From Duganella dendranthematis (GTDB lineage: Bacteria > Pseudomonadota > Gammaproteobacteria > Burkholderiales > Burkholderiaceae_D), in assembly GCF_012849375.1 (NCBI RefSeq), contig NZ_CP051684.1, positions 5,022,001 through 5,086,000 on the forward strand: a stretch of DNA of 64,000 nt. The letters are read 5' to 3'. The notes under the pieces were generated by a model. It did not search any database. It was not told the origin of the DNA and saw only the letters and a program-made list of their open reading frames with translations. Position 1 is the stretch's first letter. Every line of letters begins with the position of its first letter. Both the position numbers and the translations under genes were made by a program. Below, piece by piece: positions 20,375-28,850 of this stretch.

Positions 20375-20397
20375 TAGATTAGAAGTAGGAGTCCAAA

Positions 20398-20964
20398 ATG
20401 AAAGTGAGCAGGGAACAAGTGGCGCTCAACCGTGAGCGCATCGTGGAAACCGCCGCCCGGCTGTTCCGCGAAAAAGGCTATGACGGCATCGGCGTGGCCG
20501 ATCTGATGAAGAGCGCCGGCCTCACGCACGGCGGCTTTTACGGTCACTTCGACTCGAAGGAGGATTTGCTGGCTGAAGCGGCCGCGCACGCGCTGAGAAA
20601 ATCGGTCGAGCGCTGGGAAGGTTATTTGTCAGCTGGCCCTGACGTGGCGCTGGAAAAAATCTACGACGGCTATCTGAACGAGCAGCATCGCGACCATCCC
20701 GAGCTTGGCTGTGCGGTCACTGCGCTGGGTCCGGACGTGGCCCGCCTCGGCCCCAAGGCGCGTCACGCCATGACCGAAGGCGCGCGCAGCCAGATGGCGA
20801 TCCTGGAACAGCTGATGCCCGGCGCCGACGCCGCCGAACAGCGCAAGCAGGCGCTGGCCAACTATGCCGCCATGGTCGGCGCCATCGTGCTGTCGCGCGC
20901 GGTGGATGACGAAGCGCTGTCGCTGGAAGTGCTGGCGGCGGTCAAGGACACGCTGCCCGGCTGA
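20398..20964 (+). CDS. TetR-family transcriptional regulator
   Basis: 188 aa. The N-terminal HTH (about 15-60) contains VADLMKSAGLTHGGFYGHFDSKEDLLAEA, the strongest TetR signature. The C-terminal ligand domain has the CAVTALGPDVAR pattern seen in the AcrR-like group whose members often sit next to beta-oxidation or oxidoreductase genes. The ribosome-binding site AGTAGGAG lies at 20384-20391. It probably represses itself and the divergent thiolase and is released by an acyl-CoA or other lipophilic ligand. Confidence 0.93.
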   Translation: MKVSREQVALNRERIVETAARLFREKGYDGIGVADLMKSAGLTHGGFYGHFDSKEDLLAEAAAHALRKSVERWEGYLSAGPDVALEKIYDGYLNEQHRDHPELGCAVTALGPDVARLGPKARHAMTEGARSQMAILEQLMPGADAAEQRKQALANYAAMVGAIVLSRAVDDEALSLEVLAAVKDTLPG

Positions 20965-20968
20965 CAAC

Positions 20969-21337
20969 TTATTGGCCGGCCGGCGGTTGCCACAGTTCGA
21001 CCTTGTTGCCCTCGGGGTCGACCACCCAGCCGAATTTACCGTATTCGGAATCGTCGGTCTTGTCGAGCACCTGGCAGCCTTCCTCGCGCAGCGCTTGCAG
21101 CAGCGCGCTCAGGTCGTCGACGCGGTAGTTGATCATGAACGGCGCGGTGCTCGGCGCGAAATGGTCGCCGCCGCTCTCGCCAATCGACCAGATAGTGGTT
21201 TCCGAACCCTGCCAGGTGAACGCCGCACCGCCCCAGACTTGCACGTCGATGCCCAGATGCTTTTGATACCAGGCGCGCAGCGCCACAGGATCTTTCGCCT
21301 GGAAGAAGATGCCGCCAATGCCGGTAACGCGCTTCAT
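20969..21337 (-). CDS. VOC-family protein
   Basis: 122 aa from the ATG at 21337, chosen for the GGGGAGG just upstream and because the protein then starts directly at the VOC fold (MKRVTGIGGIFFQAKDP). Both beta-alpha-beta-beta-beta units are present, and the closing motif VVDPEGNKVELWQPP carries the usual metal-ligand Glu. It is likely a small cytosolic lyase or binding protein. It is convergent with tetR with a 4-bp gap. Confidence 0.87.
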   Translation of the reverse strand: MKRVTGIGGIFFQAKDPVALRAWYQKHLGIDVQVWGGAAFTWQGSETTIWSIGESGGDHFAPSTAPFMINYRVDDLSALLQALREEGCQVLDKTDDSEYGKFGWVVDPEGNKVELWQPPAGQ

Positions 21338-21424
21338 ATGACCTCCCCAATGATCGTGGCCGCCCCGCCAGCCGGTGCAGCGTGCTGTCACGATAATCGA
21401 ATGCGGGCCGGCGCGCAACCGCGC

Positions 21425-22342
21425 CTAGCGGTGGCGGTCGCCGGAAAACTGGTAGCGGTCCTTGCCCGTCGCCTTGGCCTGGTACATGGCGCGGTCGGCG
21501 CGCTGTAGCAGCTGGTACGGGTCGTCGTCACGGCGATCGAAGAAGGTGACGCCGATGCTGGCCGACACCTGCGCACGGCGCTGACCGCATTGCAGCCCCT
21601 GCCGGCAGGCGCCACGCAGCCGTTCCAGCAACGCGATGCAGTCGGCGATGCTGGCCAAATTCTGCAACACCACCACGAATTCGTCGCCGCCGACGCGCGC
21701 CACGGTGTCGCTCGCGCGCACCGCCTGCGTCATGCGCCTGCCCAGGGTCACCAGCAAGGCGTCGCCGTGCGCGTGGTCGAAGCGGTCGTTGACCGCCTTG
21801 AAGCCGTCCAGGTCCAGGTACAGCACCGCCAGCGTGCTGTGCTGGCGCGCCTGTGCCATGGCCTGGCGCAGGCGGTCCATCAGCAGGCGCCGGTTGGGCA
21901 GGCCGGTCAGCGCATCGTAGTTGGCCAGTTGCTCCAGCCGGCTATTATGTTCCTTCTGCAGCGTGACGTCGGCAAAGAAGCCAATGTAGTTGCTGACCGC
22001 GCCATCGCTGTCGCGCAGCGCGCTGATGGTCAGGGTTTCCAGATAGAGTTCTCCGTCCTTGCGGCGGTTCCATACTTCGCCTTCCCAATGGCCGCTGGCG
22101 CCTAGCGTCTGCCACATGGCCCGATAAAAGTCCGGCCCCTGGCGGCCCGATTGCAGCATGGCGGGGGTGCGGCCCACGACCTCGTCGCGGCTGTAGCCGG
22201 TGATGCGGGTGAAGGCGGGGTTGGTGTCGAGGATCTCTCCCTGCACGGACGTGATCAGGATGCCCTCGCGCGCCAGCTCGAAGGCGCCGGCGGTCCGGCG
22301 CAGCCGCGCCTGATACTGTTGGCCGCTCAGCATGTTGCCCAC
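21425..22342 (-). CDS. PAS-GGDEF diguanylate cyclase
   Basis: 305 aa, no membrane segment. A PAS domain (about 17-130) contains GEILDTNPAFTRITGY. The GGDEF domain (about 135-300) has intact GGDEF (218-222), metal-binding Asp in LYLDLDGFK, and an RxxD inhibitory site (RASD, 209-212) five residues before the signature. It should make c-di-GMP with product feedback. It is downstream of, and co-oriented with, a REC-EAL gene (57-bp gap), so synthesis and breakdown enzymes may be co-expressed. Confidence 0.93.
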   Translation of the reverse strand: MGNMLSGQQYQARLRRTAGAFELAREGILITSVQGEILDTNPAFTRITGYSRDEVVGRTPAMLQSGRQGPDFYRAMWQTLGASGHWEGEVWNRRKDGELYLETLTISALRDSDGAVSNYIGFFADVTLQKEHNSRLEQLANYDALTGLPNRRLLMDRLRQAMAQARQHSTLAVLYLDLDGFKAVNDRFDHAHGDALLVTLGRRMTQAVRASDTVARVGGDEFVVVLQNLASIADCIALLERLRGACRQGLQCGQRRAQVSASIGVTFFDRRDDDPYQLLQRADRAMYQAKATGKDRYQFSGDRHR

Positions 22343-22399
22343 CCCATGGCTGAATCATTCAACAAAATCGGCCTCGATCGTGGCGCATGCATGGCGACC

Positions 22400-23662
22400 T
22401 CAGTGCTGCAGCATCTCGGTCGGCAGGGTCGGCTTGGCGATCCAGCGCAGCAGCTCCGCCTGCGGCAGCGGCACGGAGAACAGGTAACCCTGCGCCGCCG
22501 GGCAGCCGATGTGGCGCAGCAGCCGCAGTTCGGCTTCCTGCTCGATGCCCTCGGCCACCACCTGCATGCCCAGCCGACGCCCCAGCGCCACCATCGCTTC
22601 GAGCATGGTGCGCGCCTTGCGCGAGCAAACCAGGCTGGCGACGAAGGAGCGATCAATCTTGAGTTCGGTGAAAGGCAGGCTGAGCAGCAAAGCCATTGAC
22701 GAATAGCCGATGCCGAAGTCATCGACCGCAAAGCGGAAGCCGCGCAGCCGCAGGCGGGCGGCGCAGTCGCGCACCAGTTGCGGGTTGCGCGCCATGGCGG
22801 TCTCGGTCAGTTCCAGCGTGACGCGGGCGGGGGCAATGCCGTGCCGGTGGACCATGGCCAGCAGGCGATCCGGCAGGCCCGGATCTTCCAGCGTGTGCGG
22901 CGCCAGGTTGAGCGCCATCGACAGCGGTTCCGGCCCCCAATCCGCGGCGTCGGTCAGGGCCTGTTCCAGCAGCTGGTAGGTGAGGGTGTCGATCAGCGGG
23001 CTGTCTTCCATGGCGCCGATGAAATGGGCCGGCATCAGCACGCCGTCCGGCTGGCGCCAGCGCGCCAGGATTTCCACGCCGAGCAGCGCGCCGCTCGTCA
23101 GGTCGACCTTGGGCTGGTAGTACGGCACAAACTCGCCGTTCACCAACGCCTGCTGCAGCGCGGCCCGCGCTGGCGGCGTGGCCGGCGCCAGCGGCTGGGC
23201 CGGCGCCAGTGGCGCCAGCGCCGCGCCGCACTGCGTCAGCAGGGATTGCACCGCCGCCAGCGACAGCGGCTTGGTCAGCCGCTCGAGCACGATGGCGCCG
23301 CGATCGGCCAGCGCGTGTTCGACCGTGCTCATAATGGCCGGTTCGGCGCCAGAGACGATGGCGAAGGCGCCGATATCGAAGGCGGCGGCGCGGTGCAGGA
23401 ATTCGACGCCGTCCATGCCTGGCAGGCTCAAGTCGCTGATGACGAGATCGCAGGGCGTCGCGGCCAGGTGGGCCAGCGCGGTCCAGCCGTCGGCGGCCAC
23501 CAGCAATTCGCGCACGCCGAAATGGCGTAGCGCCGCCGTCAGCAGCTCGCGCTGGACGGCGTCGTCCTCGACCAGCAGCACGCGCAGCGCGGCGGCGGCG
23601 GGGATGGGCAATACATCGGGCGGCGCGCTGACGAGCGGCGCGGGGGCGGACAGGGTAGACAT
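22400..23662 (-). CDS. Response regulator with EAL phosphodiesterase domain
   Basis: 420 aa. The receiver domain (about 25-145) has phosphoacceptor Asp77 (VISDLSLPG) and acidic pocket Glu32-Asp33-Asp34. A Pro/Ala linker leads to an EAL domain (about 165-415) whose signature is EIL (197-199). The catalytic segments DDFGIGYSS and KIDRSFV are intact, as is EGIEQEAE. It should hydrolyse c-di-GMP to pGpG under control of a kinase, perhaps the divergent hybrid kinase. Confidence 0.92.
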   Translation of the reverse strand: MSTLSAPAPLVSAPPDVLPIPAAAALRVLLVEDDAVQRELLTAALRHFGVRELLVAADGWTALAHLAATPCDLVISDLSLPGMDGVEFLHRAAAFDIGAFAIVSGAEPAIMSTVEHALADRGAIVLERLTKPLSLAAVQSLLTQCGAALAPLAPAQPLAPATPPARAALQQALVNGEFVPYYQPKVDLTSGALLGVEILARWRQPDGVLMPAHFIGAMEDSPLIDTLTYQLLEQALTDAADWGPEPLSMALNLAPHTLEDPGLPDRLLAMVHRHGIAPARVTLELTETAMARNPQLVRDCAARLRLRGFRFAVDDFGIGYSSMALLLSLPFTELKIDRSFVASLVCSRKARTMLEAMVALGRRLGMQVVAEGIEQEAELRLLRHIGCPAAQGYLFSVPLPQAELLRWIAKPTLPTEMLQH

Positions 23663-23969
23663 AGGGCACTCCGGTTCAGGCGGCGGACCACGCGCAGCGT
23701 GGCAGCATCACACAACAACGGCGCAATAGAGGGCCGTGGGAACCAGCAGCGGGCCGGCGCGGGCCAGGCTGGAGATCTGACACCGCGCAGCACGACGGCA
23801 AAGGGGCCGGCGCCGCAAACGCGGATATTCAACTAGATTCATGGTACTGCATTAATTGACTTGGCGCAATATTTATTCCGGGATGGCGTTGCGGCCAACC
23901 GACAGCCGGGCCCGTCAACCGCCGGGCGGCGGCCGGGCATGGTATGGTGAAAAAAACCCCTTGCTCCCT
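23663..23969. other. Divergent intergenic region between REC-EAL and hybrid kinase
   Basis: 307 bp without a supported gene. It must hold both promoters. A TTGACT at 23857-23862 lies in an AT-rich patch at about 23850-23877, but no convincing -10 spacing was found and I see no hairpin or operator I would defend. Confidence 0.5.
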
Positions 23970-26414
23970 ATGCCCGAAGCCCGCCGATCCCGCCGCCTGG
24001 TCCTTGCCACCGCCGCCGCCTTGCTGCTGACGCTGACGGCCGCGTTGTCGTTCGTGCTGTACCAGGACCGCCAGGGCGAGCTGGATGACTGGCAGGTGCA
24101 ATTGAACAATACCGCGCTGCTGCTGGCGCAGCAGACCGCCAACTCGATGGGGGTGGCCGACCTGGTGCTGGACGCCATGCTGGAGCGCATACGCCTGCTG
24201 GAAGTGAATGACGACGCCGGACTGCGCGCGCAACTGGGCACCGAGGCCGAATTCCACCGGCTGGTCGACCGCAAACGGGTGGTGCCGCAGCTGGACGTGG
24301 CCACCGTGGTGGCGGCCAACGGCGATATCGTCAACTTCAGCCGCAGCTACCCGGCGCCGGCCATCAACCTGGCCGACCGCGATTACTTTGCCGCCCACCG
24401 CGACCAGCCGCAGCTGGGCGTGTTCGTCAGCCGGCCGGTGCGCAACAAGGGCAATGGCGAGTGGACCTTTTACCTGAGCCGGCGCATCAGCGCCGCCGAC
24501 GGCCGCTTTCTCGGACTGGTGCTGGTGGGCGTGTCGTGCCGCCAGCTGAGCGATTTCTTCAGCAAGATCAACCTGGGCGACGACGCCAGCGTGACGCTGT
24601 ACCGGCGCGACTTCAGCATGCTGACCCGCTGGCCGCAACTGGACGCGCAGATGGGCCTGCCCAACCGCGGCGGCAGCACCTACGAGGTGATCGAGCGCCA
24701 GCGGCGCGATCACGGCGTGGTGGTGGTCGACACCCCGCGCCAGGCCCAGGGACGGCAGCCGGTGCGACGCATGGGGGCGGTGCGGCTGATCCCGAATTAC
24801 CCGATGATCATCAACGTCACCGTCACCGAAACGCTGTTCCTGCAGCAGTGGCGCACCTTGCTGATGCAGCTGGCGGCGGTGGGGGCGCTGTGCGCGGCGG
24901 CGGTGGTGGCCACCTTCGCCATCCTGCTGCGCGAGATGCGGCGGCGCGATGTCGCGGTGCGCCAGCAGCGCGACCTGAAAGCCGAGGCCGACGCGGCCAA
25001 CCGCGCCAAAACCGACTTCCTGGCCATGATGAGCCACGAAATCCGTACCCCGCTCACCGCCGTGATCGGCTTTGCCGAACAGCTGGAGCAGGTGCGCGCG
25101 CTGGCCGAGGCGGAGGAACTGGGCGGCATCATCGCCCGCAACGGCCACCTGTTGCTGGCGCTGATCAACGATATCCTCGACATGACCAAGGTCGAGGCCG
25201 GCAAGCTGGTGCTGGAACAGGTGCCGTTCGCGCCCGCCGAGGCGCTGACGGCGGTGGGCCTGCTGATGCGGGGCCAGGCCGAGCAGCGCGGCATCGGCCT
25301 CGCAGTGGCGGTCCAGCCCGGGTGCCCGGCGGCGGTGCTGGGCGACCCGACGCGCTGGCGTCAGATCCTGATCAACCTGGTGTCGAACGCCATCAAGTTC
25401 ACCGAACATGGCCAGGTGACGGTGAACGTCTGGTATCAGCCGGGACCGCAGCAGCTGTGTTGCGAGGTGGCCGATACCGGCATCGGCATGGCGCCGCAGC
25501 AGGTGACGCAGCTGTTCAAACCATTTGAACAGGCGGACAGCAGCATCGCGCGCCGCTTCGGCGGTTCCGGCCTGGGCTTGTTCCTGGTGCGCCGTCTGAC
25601 GCAGGCCATGGGCGGCTCGGTGACGGTCGACAGCCAACCCGGCGCAGGCACCCGCGTCCTGGTGCAGGTGCCGGCGCCGCTGGCGGCCCTGGCGCCGGCC
25701 GCGACGCCGGTGCCGCCACCACCGGCGCAAGGATTGGCCGGCAGCGTGCTGGTGGTGGAGGACGGCGAGGACAATCGGCGCCTGCTGAGCGCCATGCTGG
25801 CGCGCAAGGGCTTGCAGGTCCAGTGCGCGGCCGATGGCGCCGAGGGCGTAACGCTGGCGCTGGCGGCGCCGCCGCAGCTGATCCTGATGGACATCCAGAT
25901 GCCGGTGCTGGACGGCATCGGCGCAACCCGACAGCTGCGCGCGGCCGGCTACCACGGCCCGATTGTGGCGCTGACCGCCAACGTCATGGCCGACGACCGC
26001 GCCCGCTATGCGGCCTGCGGCTTCGACGCCTGCCTGGCCAAGCCGATCGAGCGCCAGGTCTTTGAACAGACGCTGGCGCGCTTCCTGCCGGCCGCCCCGG
26101 TGCAGGCGACGTTTGCCGACCTGCCCGAGTTTGCCGCCATCCGCGCCGCCTTCCGCGGCGGCCTGGTCGCGCGTCTGGCCGGGCTGCGGCGCGCGCTGGG
26201 CGAGGGCGACCTGGCGGCGATGCAGATGGAAGCCCACACACTGAAAGGCTCGGCCGCCACCTTTGGCTGCCCGGCGATTGGCGCCGCCGCCGCCATCCTC
26301 GAACAGGCCTGCCGCGCGGCGCAGCTGCCGGCGGTGGACGCCGCGCTGCAGGCGCTACACGCGGCAGCCGCGCGCGAAGCCCCCGAACTCGATTTCCAGG
26401 AGCATGCCCCATGA
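23970..26414 (+). CDS. Membrane hybrid histidine kinase (Cache-HisKA-HATPase-REC-Hpt)
   Basis: 814 aa from the ATG at 23970; upstream codons in this frame have no signal-anchor character. Order: TM1 (9-30), periplasmic dCache/PDC sensor (about 35-295), TM2 (297-320), HisKA with His356 (MSHEIRTP), HATPase_c (about 460-570), receiver with Asp641 (LMDIQMPV), and Hpt with His756 (AHTLKGSAATFG). The full His-Asp-His relay is present, so it can hand phosphate to a separate receiver. The stop overlaps the next gene (ATGA), a REC-ANTAR protein that is the obvious partner. Confidence 0.94.
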   Translation: MPEARRSRRLVLATAAALLLTLTAALSFVLYQDRQGELDDWQVQLNNTALLLAQQTANSMGVADLVLDAMLERIRLLEVNDDAGLRAQLGTEAEFHRLVDRKRVVPQLDVATVVAANGDIVNFSRSYPAPAINLADRDYFAAHRDQPQLGVFVSRPVRNKGNGEWTFYLSRRISAADGRFLGLVLVGVSCRQLSDFFSKINLGDDASVTLYRRDFSMLTRWPQLDAQMGLPNRGGSTYEVIERQRRDHGVVVVDTPRQAQGRQPVRRMGAVRLIPNYPMIINVTVTETLFLQQWRTLLMQLAAVGALCAAAVVATFAILLREMRRRDVAVRQQRDLKAEADAANRAKTDFLAMMSHEIRTPLTAVIGFAEQLEQVRALAEAEELGGIIARNGHLLLALINDILDMTKVEAGKLVLEQVPFAPAEALTAVGLLMRGQAEQRGIGLAVAVQPGCPAAVLGDPTRWRQILINLVSNAIKFTEHGQVTVNVWYQPGPQQLCCEVADTGIGMAPQQVTQLFKPFEQADSSIARRFGGSGLGLFLVRRLTQAMGGSVTVDSQPGAGTRVLVQVPAPLAALAPAATPVPPPPAQGLAGSVLVVEDGEDNRRLLSAMLARKGLQVQCAADGAEGVTLALAAPPQLILMDIQMPVLDGIGATRQLRAAGYHGPIVALTANVMADDRARYAACGFDACLAKPIERQVFEQTLARFLPAAPVQATFADLPEFAAIRAAFRGGLVARLAGLRRALGEGDLAAMQMEAHTLKGSAATFGCPAIGAAAAILEQACRAAQLPAVDAALQALHAAAAREAPELDFQEHAP

Positions 26415-27019
26415 ATCTACCCGCCGATACCACACCGCTAATCCTGCTGGTGGACGATGATCCACTGATCCTCGGCCTGCTGGCGCGCGCGCTGGAGGCT
26501 GCCGGCCTACGCGTGCGGCAGGCCGGCAGCGGCGGCCAGGCGCTGGCGCTGCTGGCCGACCACAGCGTGCAGCCGCAGCTGGCGGTGCTGGACATCACCA
26601 TGCCCGGCATGTCCGGGCTGGAACTGGCGCGGCAGATGGGCGACATACCGTACATGTTCCTGTCCGCCAACGATGACGCCGGCATCGCCGAGCAGGCGGC
26701 CGCGGCCGGCGCGGTGGGATTCCTGCTCAAGCCGATCGATCCGGCCCAGCTGCTGCCGGCGGTGCGGGCGGCATTGGCGCGCGGCGCCGAGATCCAGGGC
26801 TTGCGCGCCGAAGAGGCGCGCCTGGGCCAGGCGTTGCGCGACGGCCGCGAAACCGGCATGGCGGTCGGCATGCTGATGGAGCGCTACCGCATCGACCGCC
26901 ACGCGGCGCTGCGCATGTTGCGTACCCACGCGCGCTCGCAGCAGCGCAAGCTGAACGATGTGGCCACCGCGTTGCTGGACGCCGCCGAAACGCTAAACGC
27001 GCTCACACCGCGCGCCTAG
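26411..27019 (+). CDS. REC-ANTAR response regulator (transcription antiterminator type)
   Basis: 202 aa. The receiver (about 9-125) has Asp61 (AVLDITMPG) and acidic pocket Asp15-Asp17. A helical linker joins it to a C-terminal ANTAR RNA-binding domain (about 140-195, VGMLMERYRIDRHAALRMLRTHAR). ANTAR regulators of the EutV/AmiR/NasR group stabilise antiterminator hairpins in leader RNAs when phosphorylated or ligand bound. It is translationally coupled to the hybrid kinase, and the sulP gene follows after 46 bp with an inverted repeat in between. Confidence 0.93.
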   Translation: MNLPADTTPLILLVDDDPLILGLLARALEAAGLRVRQAGSGGQALALLADHSVQPQLAVLDITMPGMSGLELARQMGDIPYMFLSANDDAGIAEQAAAAGAVGFLLKPIDPAQLLPAVRAALARGAEIQGLRAEEARLGQALRDGRETGMAVGMLMERYRIDRHAALRMLRTHARSQQRKLNDVATALLDAAETLNALTPRA

Positions 27020-27028
27020 CGGGGTTCT

Positions 27029-27049
27029 GATATGCGATTTCCGCATATC
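27029..27049. promoter_or_regulatory. Perfect inverted repeat GATATGCG-N5-CGCATATC before sulP
   Basis: An 8-bp perfect inverted repeat with a 5-nt loop, 10 bp after the ANTAR gene stop and 17 bp before the first possible sulP start. No T-tract follows, so it is not a standard terminator. It could be a DNA operator, or an RNA hairpin in the sulP leader. Confidence 0.5.
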
Positions 27050-27065
27050 GATAGAGAAAATTTGC

Positions 27066-28763
27066 ATGAAGCCCGGCCGTCACCCTACACTGCTGGTTTT
27101 CCGCACGGGGACCAAGATGCTGCAATGGCTGAAGCACTACCGGCGCGACCAGCTGCCTGGCGACATCAGCGCCGGGCTGGTGGTGGCGATGATGATGATC
27201 CCGCAGGGCGTGGCCTACGCCGTGGTGGCGGGGCTGTCGCCAGTGGTGGGCCTGTACGCCAGCATTCTGCCGCCCATAGTCTATGCGCTGTTCGGCAGCA
27301 GCATGACGCAATCGGTCGGCCCGATGGCCATCATTTCGCTGATGACGGCCGCCGTGATCGGCCCGTTGGCGCCGGCCGGGTCGGCGCTGGCCGGCGTGCT
27401 GGCGGCACAACTGGCGCTGGTGTCCGGCGCGGTGCTGCTGCTGTGCGGCCTGCTGCGCATGGGCTTCCTGGCCAACTTCTTTTCGCGTCCGGTGATGAGC
27501 GGCTTCACGGTCGGTTCGGCCATCGTCATCGCTTACGACCAGCTGCATACGCTGCTGGGCGCCGAGCTGCCGCATGTGCACACGCCAAGCGCGGTGCTGG
27601 GTGTCTGCACCTTGCTGTTGCTGGTGCTGTCGCGCCAATATCTGGCCGGGCTGCTGAGGGTCTGCGGCCTGCCGCCGGTGGTGGCCGATATCGGCGCCAA
27701 GCTGGCGCCGATGGTGGTGGTCCTGGGCGGCATCGTGCTGATGGCGACCACCGGCCTGGCCGAGATGGGCGTGCGCACCACCGGCGCCATTCCGGCGGGC
27801 CTGCCGCATCTGAACCTGGCCACCTCCAGCCAGCACTGGCGCGCGCTGCTGCAACCGGGACTGCTGATCGGCTTCATCGTGTTCCTGATGTCGATGTCCG
27901 GCGCCCAGGCGCTGGCGCTCAAACGCAACGAGAAGCTGGTCAGCAATCATGAATTGATCGGCCTGGGCGCGGCCAATGTGGCCAGCGCGCTGTCGGGCGG
28001 TTTTCCGGTGACGGGCAGCCTGTCGCGCTCCGCCGTCAACTTCGCGGCCGGCGCCAACACGCCGCTGGCCAGCCTGATCACCGCCGGCTTGCTGGCCGGC
28101 GCGCTGCTGGCGCCGACCGGCTGGCTGGCGCTGCTGCCGATGCCGGTGCTGGCGGCCACCATCATCGTCGCCGTGCTGGGCATGCTGGAACTGGGCATCC
28201 TGCGCACCGCCTGGGAATACGACCGTGGCGATGCGCTGGCCTGGGGCGCGACCTGTCTCGGCGTGCTGGTGATGGGCGTCGAAGCGGGCGTCGTGGTCGG
28301 CGTGGCGCTGTCGATGGGCACCCTGATCTGGCGCGCCAGCCGGCCGCACATCGCGGTGCTGGGCCGCATCGCCGGCACTGAGCATTTCCGTAATATCGAC
28401 CGCTATCCGGCCGAGACGCAACCGGAATTGCTGGTACTGCGCATCGACGCCAATCTGTTCTTCGGCAATATGGAAGCAGTGACCGGTCGCATCGAATGCG
28501 AGCTGGCCACGCACCAGAGCGCGCGCCACCTGCTGCTGGTGATGACGGCGGTCAGCTCGATCGACACCACGGCGCTGCTGGCGCTGGCGGAATTGAACCA
28601 GAGCCTGAAACGGCGCGGCATCGGCTTGCACCTAGCCGAGGTCAAGGGGCCGGTGATGGACCGCCTGCGTAATAGTACGTTGCTACAGCAACTGAACGGC
28701 AAACTGTTCCTCAGCACCGCCAACGCCTTCGATCAATTACATATCGCTAAGGATGTTGCTTAG
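27066..28763 (+). CDS. SulP (SLC26)-family anion transporter with STAS domain
   Basis: 565 aa. A hydrophobic transport domain with 12-14 segments (about 25-420) starts with the SulP signature DISAGLVVAMMMIPQGVAYAVVAGLSPVVGLYAS. A C-terminal STAS domain (about 445-560) contains the VMTAVSSIDTTALLAL segment. It should move sulfate, bicarbonate or a dicarboxylate across the inner membrane. An ATG at 27117 (MLQWLKHYRRD), 7 nt after CGGGGA, is an alternative start that fits the family N-terminus better. Co-orientation with the kinase/ANTAR pair suggests that pair controls its uptake activity. Confidence 0.92.
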   Translation: MKPGRHPTLLVFRTGTKMLQWLKHYRRDQLPGDISAGLVVAMMMIPQGVAYAVVAGLSPVVGLYASILPPIVYALFGSSMTQSVGPMAIISLMTAAVIGPLAPAGSALAGVLAAQLALVSGAVLLLCGLLRMGFLANFFSRPVMSGFTVGSAIVIAYDQLHTLLGAELPHVHTPSAVLGVCTLLLLVLSRQYLAGLLRVCGLPPVVADIGAKLAPMVVVLGGIVLMATTGLAEMGVRTTGAIPAGLPHLNLATSSQHWRALLQPGLLIGFIVFLMSMSGAQALALKRNEKLVSNHELIGLGAANVASALSGGFPVTGSLSRSAVNFAAGANTPLASLITAGLLAGALLAPTGWLALLPMPVLAATIIVAVLGMLELGILRTAWEYDRGDALAWGATCLGVLVMGVEAGVVVGVALSMGTLIWRASRPHIAVLGRIAGTEHFRNIDRYPAETQPELLVLRIDANLFFGNMEAVTGRIECELATHQSARHLLLVMTAVSSIDTTALLALAELNQSLKRRGIGLHLAEVKGPVMDRLRNSTLLQQLNGKLFLSTANAFDQLHIAKDVA

Positions 28764-28792
28764 CCGCAAATATGCATGGACTTCATGCTGGA

Positions 28793-28820
28793 TTGAACCT
28801 ATGATCTAAGACGTTACTAT
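28793..28820 (+). promoter_or_regulatory. Candidate sigma-70 promoter for the second hybrid kinase
   Basis: TTGAAC (28793-28798), 16-bp spacer, TACTAT (28815-28820), 30 bp before the chosen start. Each hexamer matches consensus at four positions, so this is a moderate call. Confidence 0.35.
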
Positions 28821-28850
28821 CAAGATTAACCTCAGAAGAATGGTTTGCCG

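Noticed and set aside
22400..23662. REC-EAL protein as an inactive phosphodiesterase because of EIL instead of EAL
   Set aside because: The catalytic Glu is kept and the DDFG and EGIE motifs are intact; the middle-residue change is common in active enzymes.
23829..26237. An 802-codon minus-strand frame opposite the first hybrid kinase
   Set aside because: Antisense shadow of a complete kinase; His/Gln/Arg-rich with no motifs.
27029..27049. The inverted repeat after the ANTAR gene as a rho-independent terminator
   Set aside because: No T-tract follows and the stem is AT-rich, so it was kept only as a regulatory candidate.
27003..28631. A 542-codon minus-strand frame opposite sulP
   Set aside because: Shadow of the transporter; no recognisable domain or ribosome site.
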